This document shows positions 44,858 to 56,604 of a stretch of 64,000 nt of DNA, piece by piece (the first letter of the stretch is position 1; each line of letters begins with the position of its first letter). The position numbers and the translations under genes were made by a program. Below the pieces are notes generated by a model, which was given only the letters and a program-made list of their open reading frames with translations, searched no databases and was not told the DNA's origin. Origin of the DNA: Isoetes taiwanensis (Eukaryota; Streptophyta; Lycopodiopsida; Isoetales; Isoetaceae); assembly GCA_021234155.1 (NCBI GenBank), contig JAJEKV010000143.1:322636-386635 (forward strand). The letters run 5' to 3'.

Positions 44858-46649
44858 ATGGTGAGATTTTTTCCCATTCTCTGTTTCTGTTTAGGGCGCA
44901 TATTTGGCTTGTCTTAGGTATTCCGCTTTGGTTTGTTTTCTGCGTTTTTCTTCATCTTAAAATTGCTGTGTTCCGACTTCATTCAGGCCTATAGCCTTCT
45001 CCTGCATTTCCCCAGCTTAGAAAATTCATTACTGCACCTAAATCGTTTTTCTGGAGTTAGCCCATGGAAGAGACGTATTGAATATTACATTGTTATATCT
45101 TGATTCAAGGAGCATATTAAATTATATTTTATAGCTCGTGATTTTCTTGATATGAACGTGCCATGATAGCTCTTGCAACAGGTTCATGCATTTGAGAATC
45201 GCAGACATATTGATCATTGTCAATTGGCCTTTCATGTTTATCTGCAGTTTCTCTATAAGCTGAATACCCTATGATGATGTAGGATGTTTAATGGTAGTGG
45301 CTATTGCTGTCTTCCTATCAATTGTGTCAGTTAGGTAGGCCTATTACATTGGCTCCTTCCAGCAACAGACTGTTTTGGAAGGAGAAAGTCTTAGCTGCAT
45401 GCCACAAATGTCCATTTTTGCCAATCACTGGCAAATGGATTAGTACCTTAAGCTGTATCTTTCTTTTTTTTTTTCTTTGTTTTCTTTCAGATGAAGGTAA
45501 AGTGAAATAATTAAATTCTCATTCACATCCATGCATGCTTAATTTGTGCAGGCTGCTAGCAGGCACACAATCATTTTAATGCAGCCAAGCCCAAACAGAA
45601 ACAGTAGAACTTTTATGGACTATGACAGCATCTCGTTGGCTGTGGATGGTACTTCACTTTTCCTTGTGAAGACATTTTTATAGATTGACTTTGAGATCAA
45701 CTTCTTTTTGTATGATACTATATGCAAATTGTCATACTGCTATACTTAGGTTTGAACTGTTCAGAGTCTACTGTTAAATCTTAGGCTTAACAAACATGGC
45801 CTGCTCTTTGTGTCCATTCTCGATTTCATTTTGCAATAGCAAAAGGTGAGAAAGGACCTCATTTGTTTGGAAGTGTGACTGGAGATGTTAAGACTAAAAT
45901 TCTGGATTTCTTAGCATCTCTTGGCATTATCTGAAGCGCAAGTAGATGGATGATAATGCGAATTGATTGTGGGACTCATAATGGGATTTAAACCAAGCCA
46001 ACTTTGTTATATCCATTTTCTAGGAAATTATTTGTGTATCATGTCAAATTATCTCTCGCTTCACAGATTGCTTTCAAGATGCTGTCTCAAGTAGAATCTG
46101 GATATGGAAGTCTCATTGGAAGGGCTGCCAATTGTTGTGAAATGAACGCCCAATGTGGTTGTCAAGTGAACTTTGACATAGTAAATAAGCTCCTGGCTTC
46201 TCTGTTGGCAATGACCATAAGTTGGGAAATGCTTTGATGTGACCTATTGAATTTTCGTTCTCTATGTTGTACCTTATATTAGTTCAGTGAAACTTACCCA
46301 GTTCAAAGTTTGTTGCATTCTGAACTGTCAATAAACTTTGCTGATTTTGCAAGGAATATGTGCCCTGTTCGAGAAAAAATTGAAGGACATGAATCCTAAT
46401 CAGAGGAACATTACATACGATGTTGCAGATCTCTACAAATTTATTGATGGACTTGTGGACATGAGTGCACTTGTGTAAGCTTTTTTTGTTTCTTACATAG
46501 TGGCGTCCCTATTTTGTTATGCCTGATGCGGTTTATTGCTTTCTTATAGATATGATCCTTCAATTCATGCATATGTTCCTTATGATCGGAAGTGGATAAA
46601 AACTCGGGCCTTTCAACACCTGAAAAAACTTGCAGGCCAACCAAGCTGA
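44858..46649 (+). CDS. ERH: Enhancer of rudimentary homolog, four exons
   Basis: ERH is a small conserved nuclear homodimer with roles in RNA processing and cell-cycle gene expression. Exon 1 ends with the start codon ATG (44,858-44,860) followed by GTGAGA; exon 2 is 45,552-45,648, exon 3 46,354-46,474, exon 4 46,550-46,649 with stop TGA. Splice phases agree at every junction (0, 1, 2). The 106-residue product has SRHTIILMQPSPNRNSRT, DYDSIS, FEKKLKDMNPN, NITYDVADLYKFIDGL and YDPSIHAYVPYDRKWI, close to plant ERH over its whole length and with the usual size. All other signals are intact, so this is a functional host gene in transposon-rich DNA. No neighbour shares an obvious pathway. Confidence 0.93.
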
Positions 46650-47829
46650 GGCTGTTTAGAACAATATTGAATGCGTTGTGAAGCATTAGTTAACGCCAAT
46701 GTACATATTGCTAGCGCTTGGTTACATCTGTGGCCTGTTGGCTTGTCGATTAAATGCTGTAAATCAATTTTGCAGCTTTCATCAACCAAGAAATGTCATA
46801 AGATTTATGAAGAGGATGATGGGACGGTTGTTTAATATTTACTCGTGCTTCTGAATGCGCCTCAATACTTTATCGTCACCTTGTATAGCTGCTATTGCCT
46901 ATTTTTATTGGCTGAGTACTTTTTACAACAGAGTGTTTCTTTGGCTTGTGCCGCCTTAAAAGTAAAACGTATCTATCTTAACAGTGAGGTGGATGTTTTT
47001 GTGCTTCCACGATTGGCCAGGCATTGCATGGTTCTTAACTGAATGATGGCAAGCCAGGATAAAGTTTCTAAGACAAAAACTTGGCTCTAAAACATCCAGG
47101 AGTCCATCTTGGCTTTAAAATCGACGAGTAGAAATGGTTGGCATTCTTGGCTTCAAATCCCACCTGGAATATATTTCCCATTTTATTATTGTTATATATT
47201 TAACCGGAAAAAGCTGATCACACTCCATTGGCTCGCATGAAGATTTGCTCCTCACTCCACCATACAAACTAGGGTTTGCCCAAAGGGGAACCCACAAAGT
47301 TTAGACCAAATTCTATTGAAGACGTTCAATTAGGTCTTCGATGAGTGGGCCCACACAAGAAGGCAGCATTTTTCTTGATTGATTGTGATGAGTGGGCTGG
47401 CACAAGAAGGCAGCATTTTTCTTGATTGATTGTGATTTCGGTGCAAGCATCTATACCAAATCAAACATATAATAGGTGGAAGTGGAGGTACAAGCTGTGG
47501 CAAGATTTGAAAAAAAAAAAGTTAGCCCGCTGCGTTTCTTTAGGTATAGCTTCCCACCCCACAAGCCTAAGCCTGTGAGCCTAACCATCTTCCAATGTCT
47601 AGACATAAGTCACCCATCCAATCTAGAATGACTTAGGGCAGGTTTTCCACACATCAACTTTCAAGCTACACCCGCTGGCAGGTGCCCAACGGGGCTTTGC
47701 CCTACTGCTAAAGCAGCGTCGCTCGGTGGCAAGATCTGAAAGAAGAGTAGAAAATGATATGACCGGGTTGTCACAAAGGGAAGGCATTTTTCTAAATCGG
47801 TTGCATATCGAATCAAACTGAATTAATGA
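46650..47829. other. ERH 3' region and non-coding stretch
   Basis: The first few hundred bases are probably ERH 3' UTR and terminator. A 47-bp tandem duplication, with a few mismatches, occupies 47,340-47,433. No other gene is visible. Confidence 0.6.
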
Positions 47830-48900
47830 ATGAGTTGTTATCGTTCATGGAGACTAATAGGCCTATGAGACCCTATCAAAAAGCACATCAAAGGCATTAT
47901 CAGGATTCTGTCCCCAAAGATTTACAAGGAGAAAACCTTGACAGCAATAAGCATTTTGATGATCGTACGATGATGCATTTCAAAGTAGTGTCTGAGGACA
48001 TAGCTGAATGCACGTATCCATCACCTTCTGAATATATGATTCCAGTAACCTTACTGAAGCCATGCCCAACATCACATGAAGTGGCTGGTTATGCGAGACC
48101 AACTCAGCATAGCGTGCCGAATATAGTCAGGTATCGGATAGTTCTAAAGCGGTCGGGTGCGGCTCTCTTCCTTCCTTCTGAAGAGGCAAGAAACATGTCT
48201 TTGGCAGAAGGATCTGATATGGAACTGTGGATTTCACCCCAAGTGCCCGAGCTAATATGCCTTTCTTCACTCGCTCCAAGTCATTCCAGGTGGCAAGGGA
48301 TACTACCAGGCCTCAAACCTCGATCCTATGTAGAAGAATGGGCTCCACCAAAATCCTGAACAAGTGCGATTGATGGGCACAGTCACAAAGCTCTACCTTG
48401 TAACTGTTGTTCTGCAGTGCATACAATGCCTCCTAGCCCATCGTGATGCGTATTTGAAAGCTGGGCTTGGCTGGCACGAGGATGAGACAAGCAGTAACTC
48501 AGTCTTAGCCAAATTAACGTGCATTCGAGTAGTCCAACAGAAAACATCTAGGGCATCGAGATGCTGCTGCATGTCAGCGGTGGTGTAAGCTAAGAGGTCT
48601 ATATCGTCGGTGTGTATGAGCGGTTTAATGATTTGGTGCATGAGCTGAACGTCAGACAGTATAGAGGCTAAACAACATCAGACAAGGTGGGCATACCTGG
48701 TTGGCCTGACAGTGTCATTCGACTTGAGAATATCTCATACAGCCAATATATTGCATTTTGCAACTTCTTAGGGACTCCTAACTGCATCACTCTGTCCCAT
48801 AGTCTGTTTTGAGGCACATCAAAGGCCTTTGCAAAATCAATAAAGTAGCAACATAGGTCTTGCCGAGAAGTCTTGCTATCCTCAATCAAGGTCCGCATTG
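47830..48900 (-). mobile_element. LINE-X-type fragment, reverse orientation
   Basis: On the minus strand 48,898-48,668 reads CYFIDFAKAFDVPQNRLWD, the catalytic block of RT, then near 48,610 TDDIDLLAYT (YADD region) and VNLAKTE, and 48,360-48,150 has FRILVEPILLHRIEV, WNDLERVKKGILARALGVKS and PYQILLP. The same block in LINE-X copies reads LVEPVLLYG and GVKSTGPISILL, so it is a related but diverged LINE. Frames shift several times. Confidence 0.75.
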
Positions 48901-49653
48901 TAAAAATATAATAAACTAGAAAAAGTGCCCAGCGTTGCTGGGCATTTTGTCATGTGAAGTTTAGATAATGATAACAAAACTGGGAGCATTTTGTCATGTG
49001 AAGTTTAGATAATGATAACAAAACTGGGACAACGTTAACAAGGCGCCAAGACAGTACACATTGCTGCAATGCCATGGGCAATAGGATTTGCAGCAACAAA
49101 CACGTTATTTATGTCTGTCCATCAAGTGAGTTTGTAAACTAATGCCTATCTAAACTTAATAATCTAAATGGAAGTTATCATTGCATTCAGTTCCTTTATG
49201 TGCCATATATATAAATTGTTGTTTTGACAACATGACTTCTAAAATTCTATAGTATGCATTATAATAGTCATGTTCTTGGCACCACCAGCACAAGGTATGA
49301 GAGGGATGAGCAATCGAGAATGTTATACGTCTTTAAGCCTACGTGTTTTTACTGAACGACGATATTAGATAGTGGAATGAGATTGTAGTTCTAATGCAAT
49401 TGTGGGAATACTCTATATTTGTTCCCTGTGCTTATTGGATGAATGGTGGGATAAAGCAATATGGATAGTGGGCCACCGTTAATGCGAAAAATTATTTTCA
49501 TGCCGCGACATGACATCACCCAATAATAAAAAATGGAAGTTGGGTCACAGATTTCGTTGAACAGTGGACAACATGTGGCGACAAAAAAAATGGAAGTTGG
49601 ATCTACTAAAAAAAAAACCCTTTTTTTAGGACCACCTTATCATTTCTTTGTTT
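48901..49653. other. Non-coding stretch with 44-bp tandem duplication
   Basis: Two perfect 44-bp units lie at 48,942-48,985 and 48,986-49,029. The rest is AT-rich without a supportable gene. Confidence 0.85.
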
Positions 49654-49706
49654 GGGGCATTCCCTAAAACAATAGGATTTCAACCAAATAAAATGATTTG
49701 AGAACT

Positions 49707-49738
49707 TAACCATCATCCAATTAAATTGGGATTATGTC
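49707..49738 (+). repeat. Left terminal inverted repeat of element B
   Basis: Starts TAACCATCATC, centre CCAATTAAATTGGG, ends TTATGTC. Matches the reverse complement of 61,931-61,962 at 30 of 32 positions. Confidence 0.9.
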
Positions 49739-50044
49739 AACTCCAAAATCACGCCAACCTGCTATTGTCTTCTAGGGGGTTTTTGTTTTTTTTAATCTTT
49801 TTTTTTTTACTTCAAAAATAACATAAGGTTGCGATTCACGTGTGACTTTTCATATGCGAATTGAAATATGCAGAAATGAAGAGCAAGTTGCTAACATAGA
49901 TGAGACAAATATTGCTTGCTCAATAGATGATAATATTAGGTTTGATAATAACAAATTGCATTATTTGCGAGGCAATTCCAGACTCGAAATTATCGATACA
50001 TGGCACAAATATCATACAAAAATATCATATATTCCAATAAAACA

Positions 50045-50658
50045 TTAAGGGATCAATCCATGTTTTTCCACGTATTTAACAAGGTGTGGTTCCATGTCAG
50101 CCGTTCTATCCAGTTCTGGGTACGAATCTAACACTTCACCCACCGTCATCCCCATAGCCAAATTATGCATAATAGACACAAACTTCACGGAAAATCATCA
50201 TGGTCCCAAAGTTTTTGGATCGTAAGATGGTGGATTCGTGGCCACGTGGTTTGATTGTAGAAGCATTTGAGAGCATCATCATCCACTATGATTATATCAT
50301 CCTTATTCTCGATACCAAGTTCGGTCCATCATGTTACTCAAGTGTTTGATGAAGATAGGCTTGCCTGTTGGATCCTTGGGATTAGTGAACTTCACACATT
50401 TGTTCGATCCCAAAGGGTCAACCAATTTCTACGCATTTCCCCCAGTGCCTCCAAAGTATCCTTGATGTTCCTTAGTTCCATGGATGACCAAATACCAACT
50501 CGAAATAACCTGAATGCCTCGTCTAGCATCTCCTTCAAGTGCGGCCGCGGATAGATCCACTTGGTGTTTGATTCTCTCGGTGTCCGATGAAACCGTTCTC
50601 TAGCCACTTTATTTTTCGGAAAAGTCTTGCAAAGGACTCCGTTTAGGTCGAACACCAC
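50045..50658 (-). pseudogene. FCP1/NIF-like HAD phosphatase domain (element B)
   Basis: The minus frame from 50,658 starts VFDLNGVLC, the HAD motif I in the form found in FCP1-like proteins, but with N in place of the second aspartate. YPRPHLKEMLDEAFRLFRVG, then IWSSMELRNIKDTLEAL follows, matching the RPGL.EFL and WTS motifs II. After frameshifts (50,400-50,100) a conserved D-D-rich block (IIIVDDDALK) and HLVKYVEKHGLIP precede the stop at 50,045. Members dephosphorylate the RNA polymerase II C-terminal domain or related proteins. It lies next to the left TIR of element B; whether it is a separate gene or the C-terminus of the upstream protein is unclear. Confidence 0.6.
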
Positions 50659-50737
50659 AACCTTCTTAGAAACGCAATGGAAGCTGAAACATCAAACATG
50701 TATCCGGTCAAGAAGATACGATAACACAAACAATACA

Positions 50738-50875
50738 AACGCCAAGCGTGATTTGAAATAGTCATAACCAAATCAAGGCGCTCGGCGTGATTTAGTTTGA
50801 CAACGAAAAATAATCAAAAGCACGCTTGGCGCGATTTAATTCAAAGGTAATACAAATTAAATCACGCGTGGCGCT
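50738..50875. repeat. Palindrome array B1 (4 units, 41-42 bp period)
   Basis: Four units related to CACGCC.GGCGTG, some with one or two changes, start at about 50,738, 50,779, 50,821 and 50,863. They are followed by AATTT/AAATT-type flanks. Confidence 0.9.
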
Positions 50876-51299
50876 ATTTCAATTCGGCAAGGCCATACCT
50901 ATCATCTTCGGCCATTTTGCCAGTCATCGGGCGTCATTCTCCCTCCGCCACCCTTAATCTTCGCCTTCTTCTCGATTTTGTTAGAATTGTTATTTTCTAT
51001 TAGTTCCATTGCGTCCTTCACAAGTGACATTATTTTACTATTGATTTGGCAAACTGCGTGAATCACTAGAGCCTTCGTTGCCTTCATTTTCGGTTTCTGT
51101 CAATTATTTCATTGTTAACTGTGAATCTACTCTATTGTTGCTTGCATCACCCGCAATGTGGGCAAGGATATTCCCTAAGTTAAGCGCCATCACAAGTACT
51201 TTGAGCAACCCGGTTTAGCGACTATTTGTTCATTCTTGCTTTCCTTATCAGTCTAGATTACTAGTTCCTCTCCAGAGCAACGTCCACTTTCGAATTGGA

Positions 51300-51970
51300 C
51301 AAGTCTACTGAGACTTTTGATTCTTTGATGATTTCAGTTGCCATAAGGGCCTTTAGGAGACTTGGCAAGCACATGCATGAGGAATGGTTCAAGAAAGTCT
51401 TTGGCCTGCTCATCACTCACAAAGCAGTGACATCTTCTTGCACCCATAAGAGCCTCTCGGGCAATATAACCTCCAACATGAAGCTCCAAGCAGGTTGTAT
51501 CAATTGGAGCAAATGCCTCGACGAGGTAAGCAGCCATAGACGGGGGAAATCCATTTTTATTTAAGGGGCCCTTCTCCTTAGTTTGTAGCTCGTACTTGAT
51601 TTCCCCACTTAGGAGGGGTCCCGATCCTCATCCTCTTCTGACTCATCCAATTACGTGATCCCGATCCGTATGAAAGAATATAGTTCTTAAGTCCGGATCA
51701 TCTAGAAGAAAACATTCCCATGCCTTTGCTATTGTCACCCTTGGCCTTAGCAATATCATATTCCTCGTCTGACAGCATGGATATCATAATAAAGATCACA
51801 TGTGCCATCTTCCGTTCTGTTCGCAGCTCATTATCCTTAACATCATATATTAGGCATCCCTCCCTAATAACTTTGAGGCACTCCAGATCATGAGCAGCAG
51901 ATAGTGCATGCAGATGTGACTCACCTGAAGGACAAACGATGACAATAGTGAAGGACCTCTCAGTTGTCAA
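51300..51970 (-). pseudogene. Methyltransferase-like region with lost motifs (element B)
   Basis: The frame 51,970-51,698 has RSFTIVIVCPSGES, aligning with the motif IV strand of element A (DFTLVIADLPYG), but the catalytic D-P-P-Y is replaced. The frame 51,537-51,334 has VEAFAPIDTTCLELHVGG and YIAREALMGARRCHCFVSDE, aligning with LLDMFSP..VLDAFSGSGTT and ACALKKGRNCVAVDIDKD in A; the G-S-G-T-T cofactor loop has become H-V-G-G-Y. The order IV then I is the same as in A. An inactive homologue is therefore likely, though the relationship rests on eye alignment. Confidence 0.45.
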
Positions 51971-51999
51971 TCCTATCTGGTGGTAAAGAAGCTCTTGTA

Positions 52000-52950
52000 G
52001 TCCTTACGGGTTCATGCCCATATCTCCTCTCCCACCCTATTTGTCCAACACAAAGAGTGATATATTTTAAGGCCAGAAGTTGAATCGGCAAGAGACCTTT
52101 GTACCCAATGACCTAATGAATCTTTGGGCAGTGTCGTCTTCTCCGGTAATCTTCTTCACAAGGGCCACTTTCTTCTCAACTCAGCCAAGATTACCTTAGG
52201 GGTAGAGTCTCCTTATGTTTTGTATTTTTAGCCTTCCAATTCTTTAGGAAGTCCTTTGACCGAATACAAACTTCTTGATGTCATCATTCTTGACCTTGTA
52301 TTTGTCCAAAGAATCCAATTTCGGATAATGCCACATCCCCGATAGCCTTTGTAACTTTCGGCTCCTACAAACTGACTTCATTGTAATTTACATCCTTTAC
52401 ATGATCATGCAAACACTCAACGAAGGACATCCTATCCTTGGTGAAAGCACCCTTCTTGTATAAGACTTCCTTCTTTAACCTTTGGTCTAAAACCCAAATG
52501 GTCTCGGCGTCGTCTAGCCCCGAGTCTTTCTCATCTCTCACACATTCAAGTCAAAGATGCTTACATCAACGGGGAGGCACCCTACCCATAGTATCGGCAG
52601 CTTCCCTTGTGCATAAAAGCGTCCCAAATTCATTCCACTTGAGCCATACCGCCTCCTTACAAAACACAATCTTATACGAGTCTGTTGGTCGACTGCTTTG
52701 GATGAGCTTTTCGTAAGGATCCGCAATGTCATCACCACCTTTTTTTCTTTGATTTTCTTGCGGTCTTCTTCTTCTCTGTATAATTGTTCCGGCGACATGA
52801 GTCCGCTCCGAAATTTTGAATGCCTCGGACTTTGACCCGCCGCATGCGGTGGGCAATGGGCAGCCATATTCCACCTTGTAATCGTTGCGGGCGTGGCGCA
52901 GGTTGTTCAACGTATGGACTGCAATAGTACAGACATTGAATCAGTATCAT
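52000..52950 (-). pseudogene. Middle part of the element B minus-strand gene
   Basis: Frames at 52,910-52,566 (KIVFCKEAVWLKWNEFG; basic RRRRPQENQRKK) and at 52,560-52,370 (LDDAETIWVLDQRLKKEV, FVECLHDHVKDV) lie in one direction. I recognise no family. By position they match the exons between ParB-like and methyltransferase regions of A. Several shifts break the reading. Confidence 0.4.
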
Positions 52951-52960
52951 AGAATAGAAA

Positions 52961-53223
52961 CACGCCGGGCGTGATTTGAATAGAATTGATGAAGAGAAAA
53001 ATCACGCCTGGCGTGAAATGAATAAAGTTACTAATGCAATTCACGCCAGGCGTGCTTTCAAATCAAACCAATTCACGCCAGGCGTGTTTTCAAATCAATG
53101 GAATTCACGCCAGGCGTGTTTTCAAATCAATTGGTTGACTTGAAAACACGCCTGGCGTGAATTCGATTGATTTCAAAACACGCTTTGGCGTGAATTGGTT
53201 TGATTTGAAAGCACGCGGGCGTG
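52961..53223. repeat. Palindrome array B2 (8 units, 32- or 41-bp spacing)
   Basis: CACGCC.GGCGTG or close variants start at 52,961, 53,003, 53,042, 53,074, 53,106, 53,147, 53,179 and 53,212, with steps of 42, 39, 32, 32, 41, 32 and 33 bp. Flanks are often TTTCAAATCAA on one side and AATTC on the other. The array lies between two coding regions of the minus-strand gene. Single units also occur at 54,444, 54,484, 57,372 and 58,515. Confidence 0.96.
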
Positions 53224-54006
53224 AATACAATTTATGAAACCAGGTTGATTACCTTTTGTATAGAAATGTCTTCCCATTTCATTCAAAGTTGCACTAATCT
53301 CACCCAAATCTGCAGTGAAGTATTGGCATCCAAGATATCGACACCTCCTATACGCATAGTGATTGTAGAACACTTTTTGGCCACATTTGTTTCGCCGCCG
53401 ATGATGATGGCCTTTTGTGCCTCAACGGAATCTTTGCCTCGTCGATGATGACATATTTAATATCATCACTTGATAATAGCTCCCGGACGTTCGTCCACAC
53501 AAAGCAGTTTGTTCGAGATCATATCCCAAGGTAGCACATCCATCGCATAGGCATTTGACCCGGATTACTAATCATGCTCAACAATCTCCATGGCATGTGT
53601 TTGGATCATATCTCCGCTAACATAAATGGAGCTTGGTGAACGGATGAGGGACTTCACATGGATCGCAAAAGTTTCCTTAAGACCCAATGGATAATGGTCG
53701 GGCCAGACTTATTCACTTTGTTCATGGCCTCTAGCTGCGCCACTCTATCTGTTCATTCTCAAAACGAAGCCTCCATGCCTTCGACAATAACCGCAGTTGA
53801 ACATTCTTCCCTAGATCTAGGACCCTTTTAGAAGCTTTCAAGTCAGCTAATTCCCTAGCTTGTCGCAAATAGTGACTTGGTGTCGGGTTTAGTGAACATG
53901 CCCTCACGCAATTTGTAACCCCTTGGCAAATAGATATTGGCGTAATCGCTACATTGGTTGGCCAACCATACTTAAAACATGTCTCACCGTTCACATCTGT
54001 CTTCAT
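53224..54006 (-). pseudogene. Degenerate ParB-like region (element B)
   Basis: In shifting minus frames: FKYGWPTNVAITP, ADLKASKRVLDLG (54,006-53,731), SGDMIQTHAMEIVEH, AYAMDVLPWDM (53,620-53,530), then YVIIDEAKDSVEAQKAI (53,460-53,400) and NVAKK. Spacing and order follow the ParB-like region of A (YADHLRNLKDRI, APIVVLVD, YVLGGNHSFKARRQL), with D-E-A-K-D-S-V-E-A in place of G-G-N-H-S-F-K-A. This is a hypothesis that needs profile comparison; no other family fits. Confidence 0.35.
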
Positions 54007-54975
54007 GAACGTATCCTTGTATCAGTAGCTCTGGTGAGTAAGTCCGAAAGCAGATCTTTCTTACCGGCTTCGTGTAATCTCCAAGAGCAATTTGCATGGG
54101 TGTCATCCTCTTCCTCACAAGAGATTAGGATCCCTTTGTTTGGCCATCTTGTGCGCTTCCTTTTTCCTCGAGAAGAGAGTTAAGTCGAGCTTGCCATTTG
54201 TCTTGGCAAGGTCAACGTACCACTCGGCACCCTCGTCCATTTCCTCTTCAGGCAGGCAGGGTCAGTGGTTGCTATAAGAATCGGCCCTTCATCATCTAAG
54301 GTGAGATCATATGGTACTGCATCTGGGTCGTCCTGCCCTTGCTTTCTTGGCAGGATTAGAACCCGAATTAGTAGGGGTTTTCTTCCTCTTGAGCACTGCA
54401 AATGAAGATGAGCACTTTTTAGAGTACTTTTCGGAACAAGAGATCACGCTTTGGCGTGCATTTTAAACCTAAATTAGTACAAATCACGCTTGGCGTGTTG
54501 GTATCTCCTATTATTGACCATGCTATCGTTAATTTGAAACTAAATTATTTTGCATCCACATTTTAAGCTACATACCCTTCATGAATCCATATTTCACACT
54601 ATTTAACCTCATTGAACATTGCTATCTCCAACTGTCTAACACCGCTATATTCTATATATAAAACAGAGCAAAATTATGTTCTACAGAACGGACAATCAGA
54701 GCATTAATTGATGTTAATACTTAAAATTCATGCAAAGCATAATAACTCAAACTCATGCAAAGCATATTAAGTGAAAGGAAATATCTCAAATTCATGCAAG
54801 CATAATACTCTCACACAATTGTGTATACGTGGCAAATTAAATACCTTGAATAGGGTTCTGTATTACGGTATTCCGATCAACGTCCTCGAAACTTGAGAAG
54901 AGACGGGTTTAGAGATTCCTCTTCCACCTTCCTCCGCCTCCGTCCGCCTCGACCTCGATTCGCTTTAGAAGACAT
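54007..54975 (-). pseudogene. N-terminal exons of element B minus-strand gene
   Basis: First exon candidate from 54,975: MSSKANRGRGGRRRRKVEEE, a nuclear-localisation-like basic start, ending near 54,883. After about 480 bp, 54,401-54,040 reads LKRKKTPTNSGSNPAKKARA, GAEWYVDLAKTNGKL and RKKEAHKMAKQ in changing frames. The two palindromes at 54,444 and 54,484 lie in the presumed intron. Function is unknown. Confidence 0.4.
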
Positions 54976-56458
54976 CTCCGAGTCGCCTAGTATGAGTCGG
55001 AAGGTCATTTCGGATCTGGCTTTCGAGCCGCTTTCGAAGAAATAGCTTTTTCTACCGTCATGCGAGAAATAGAAATTTGAATTTCAAGAAAACACAAAAT
55101 GCAGTTTGAAATATTCTTGACACATACAAATAATAATGGCTAAGACCCGTCCACGACTTCTTTCATTAAGTTTTTAAAATCCCGCCAAATTTATCCCGCC
55201 TAAACGTAGTTAACCTAATCTTTCTTCTAATTGAATTTTCCCCGAGAAGTTTCCATAGCCTTGACTTCTCAAATCAGCCTTCAGAGACTCAAATCGGCTT
55301 CTCAAGAATGGCTGCATTTCGGTACTCATCTCATTCCAATAGCTTGAACATTAATTTCCAATAGTAGGTGTTCGAATAGCAATTTTTCGCGAAGGTCGAA
55401 GATGAATGTTTCATGTTAACTACAAATCAGAAAAGGAAAGTAGGATTATGCAAGATCGACTCCATCGATCCGATGTAAACCGTCATGGAATTCCGCCGGG
55501 GATAAGTATGTCCGAAAGTTAAGGTGATTAATCGCTGCGCTATGGATGAAGCTTTACCTCGCATGAGACACCGGGGTGGGGATACGGTTGGAGAAAGTGT
55601 TGGAACATTTGTTGCATGGCCAAGAAACCGCTTAAAAAGGTATGTAACATGTATTACATTGTAGAAATATAGAAGTAGACAAAATTTGTTGTATTCATTG
55701 GAAAAAGATTACAATTGTATATAATCTGGATAAACCGGATAAACCGGACAAAATCCCGGACTCATTGTTTCAAGCCCAGATCTCTTTTGAGTAGCCGGGC
55801 TATCGAGCATCTCCCATTTCCATTGCGGGGCATAGTGAATTCTTTGGTAAAACCCAGCCAAAAACACGTGCTCTAGCTCCACCACCCCCTTTGCTCCACC
55901 TCCACCTCCTGCTCCTCCTCCCCGCTCCACCTCTCGCTCCATTGGTTGAACCTCCAATGCATCGTATAGCGCTCCGCGTAGTGGTTCCATTGGTTGAGCC
56001 ATCTCCATTGCATCATTATACCGCTTTGTGGTAGTGGTTCGTGTTGGGGCATCCGGGCATAGAGGCTAACCACTAAGAACGCAGCTCCTCATTTTGAATC
56101 TCGAAGCCGACGGATGCGAGATTCACTCTCGATCAATGCATGTCTTGCATTCTCGGCGATTAGATAAGAGGGCGAAGCCCCGCGGCGATTGCAAGGGCCC
56201 CGAGCCGGATCTATCATTGCCCTGCGCTCTGCTTGCCATCATCATTACTTGATCCAAGTACTCCGTGGGTTGTAAGATCGGTGCTCCGTAGAATCTGGTG
56301 CTCTACCTTGGTTCAACCGGGACCGAGATTGGAGCCGAAACCGAGCCGGGGCAGGTGTGATTGCTGGCCCAAATGTAATTCCAATCCATCTTTCGCCACC
56401 AACCGGGTGATTAATGTAACCTGGCATCTATCAATAGGAAGTGAGCGAGTATCGGTAT

Positions 56459-56604
56459 TCACGCTGGCGTGTTATATTTCTTTATTTATAAACTTAGAAA
56501 CTAAGAGACACCAAGCGTGTTTAGCGTAAAAGTTGAAAGTAGGGATACAATTGTTTGCACGCGTGTAAACCGCTATATAGGAAAAACTATACACGCCGGC
56601 GTGC
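56459..56604. repeat. Palindrome group B3
   Basis: Four half-degenerate units of the CACGCC.GGCGTG family at about 56,459, 56,507, 56,558 and 56,592. Confidence 0.7.

Noticed and set aside
47826-48359. 177-codon open frame on the plus strand
   Set aside because: The minus strand of the same DNA reads as LINE ORF2 (LVEPILLHRIEV, WNDLERVKKGI), so the plus frame is a shadow.
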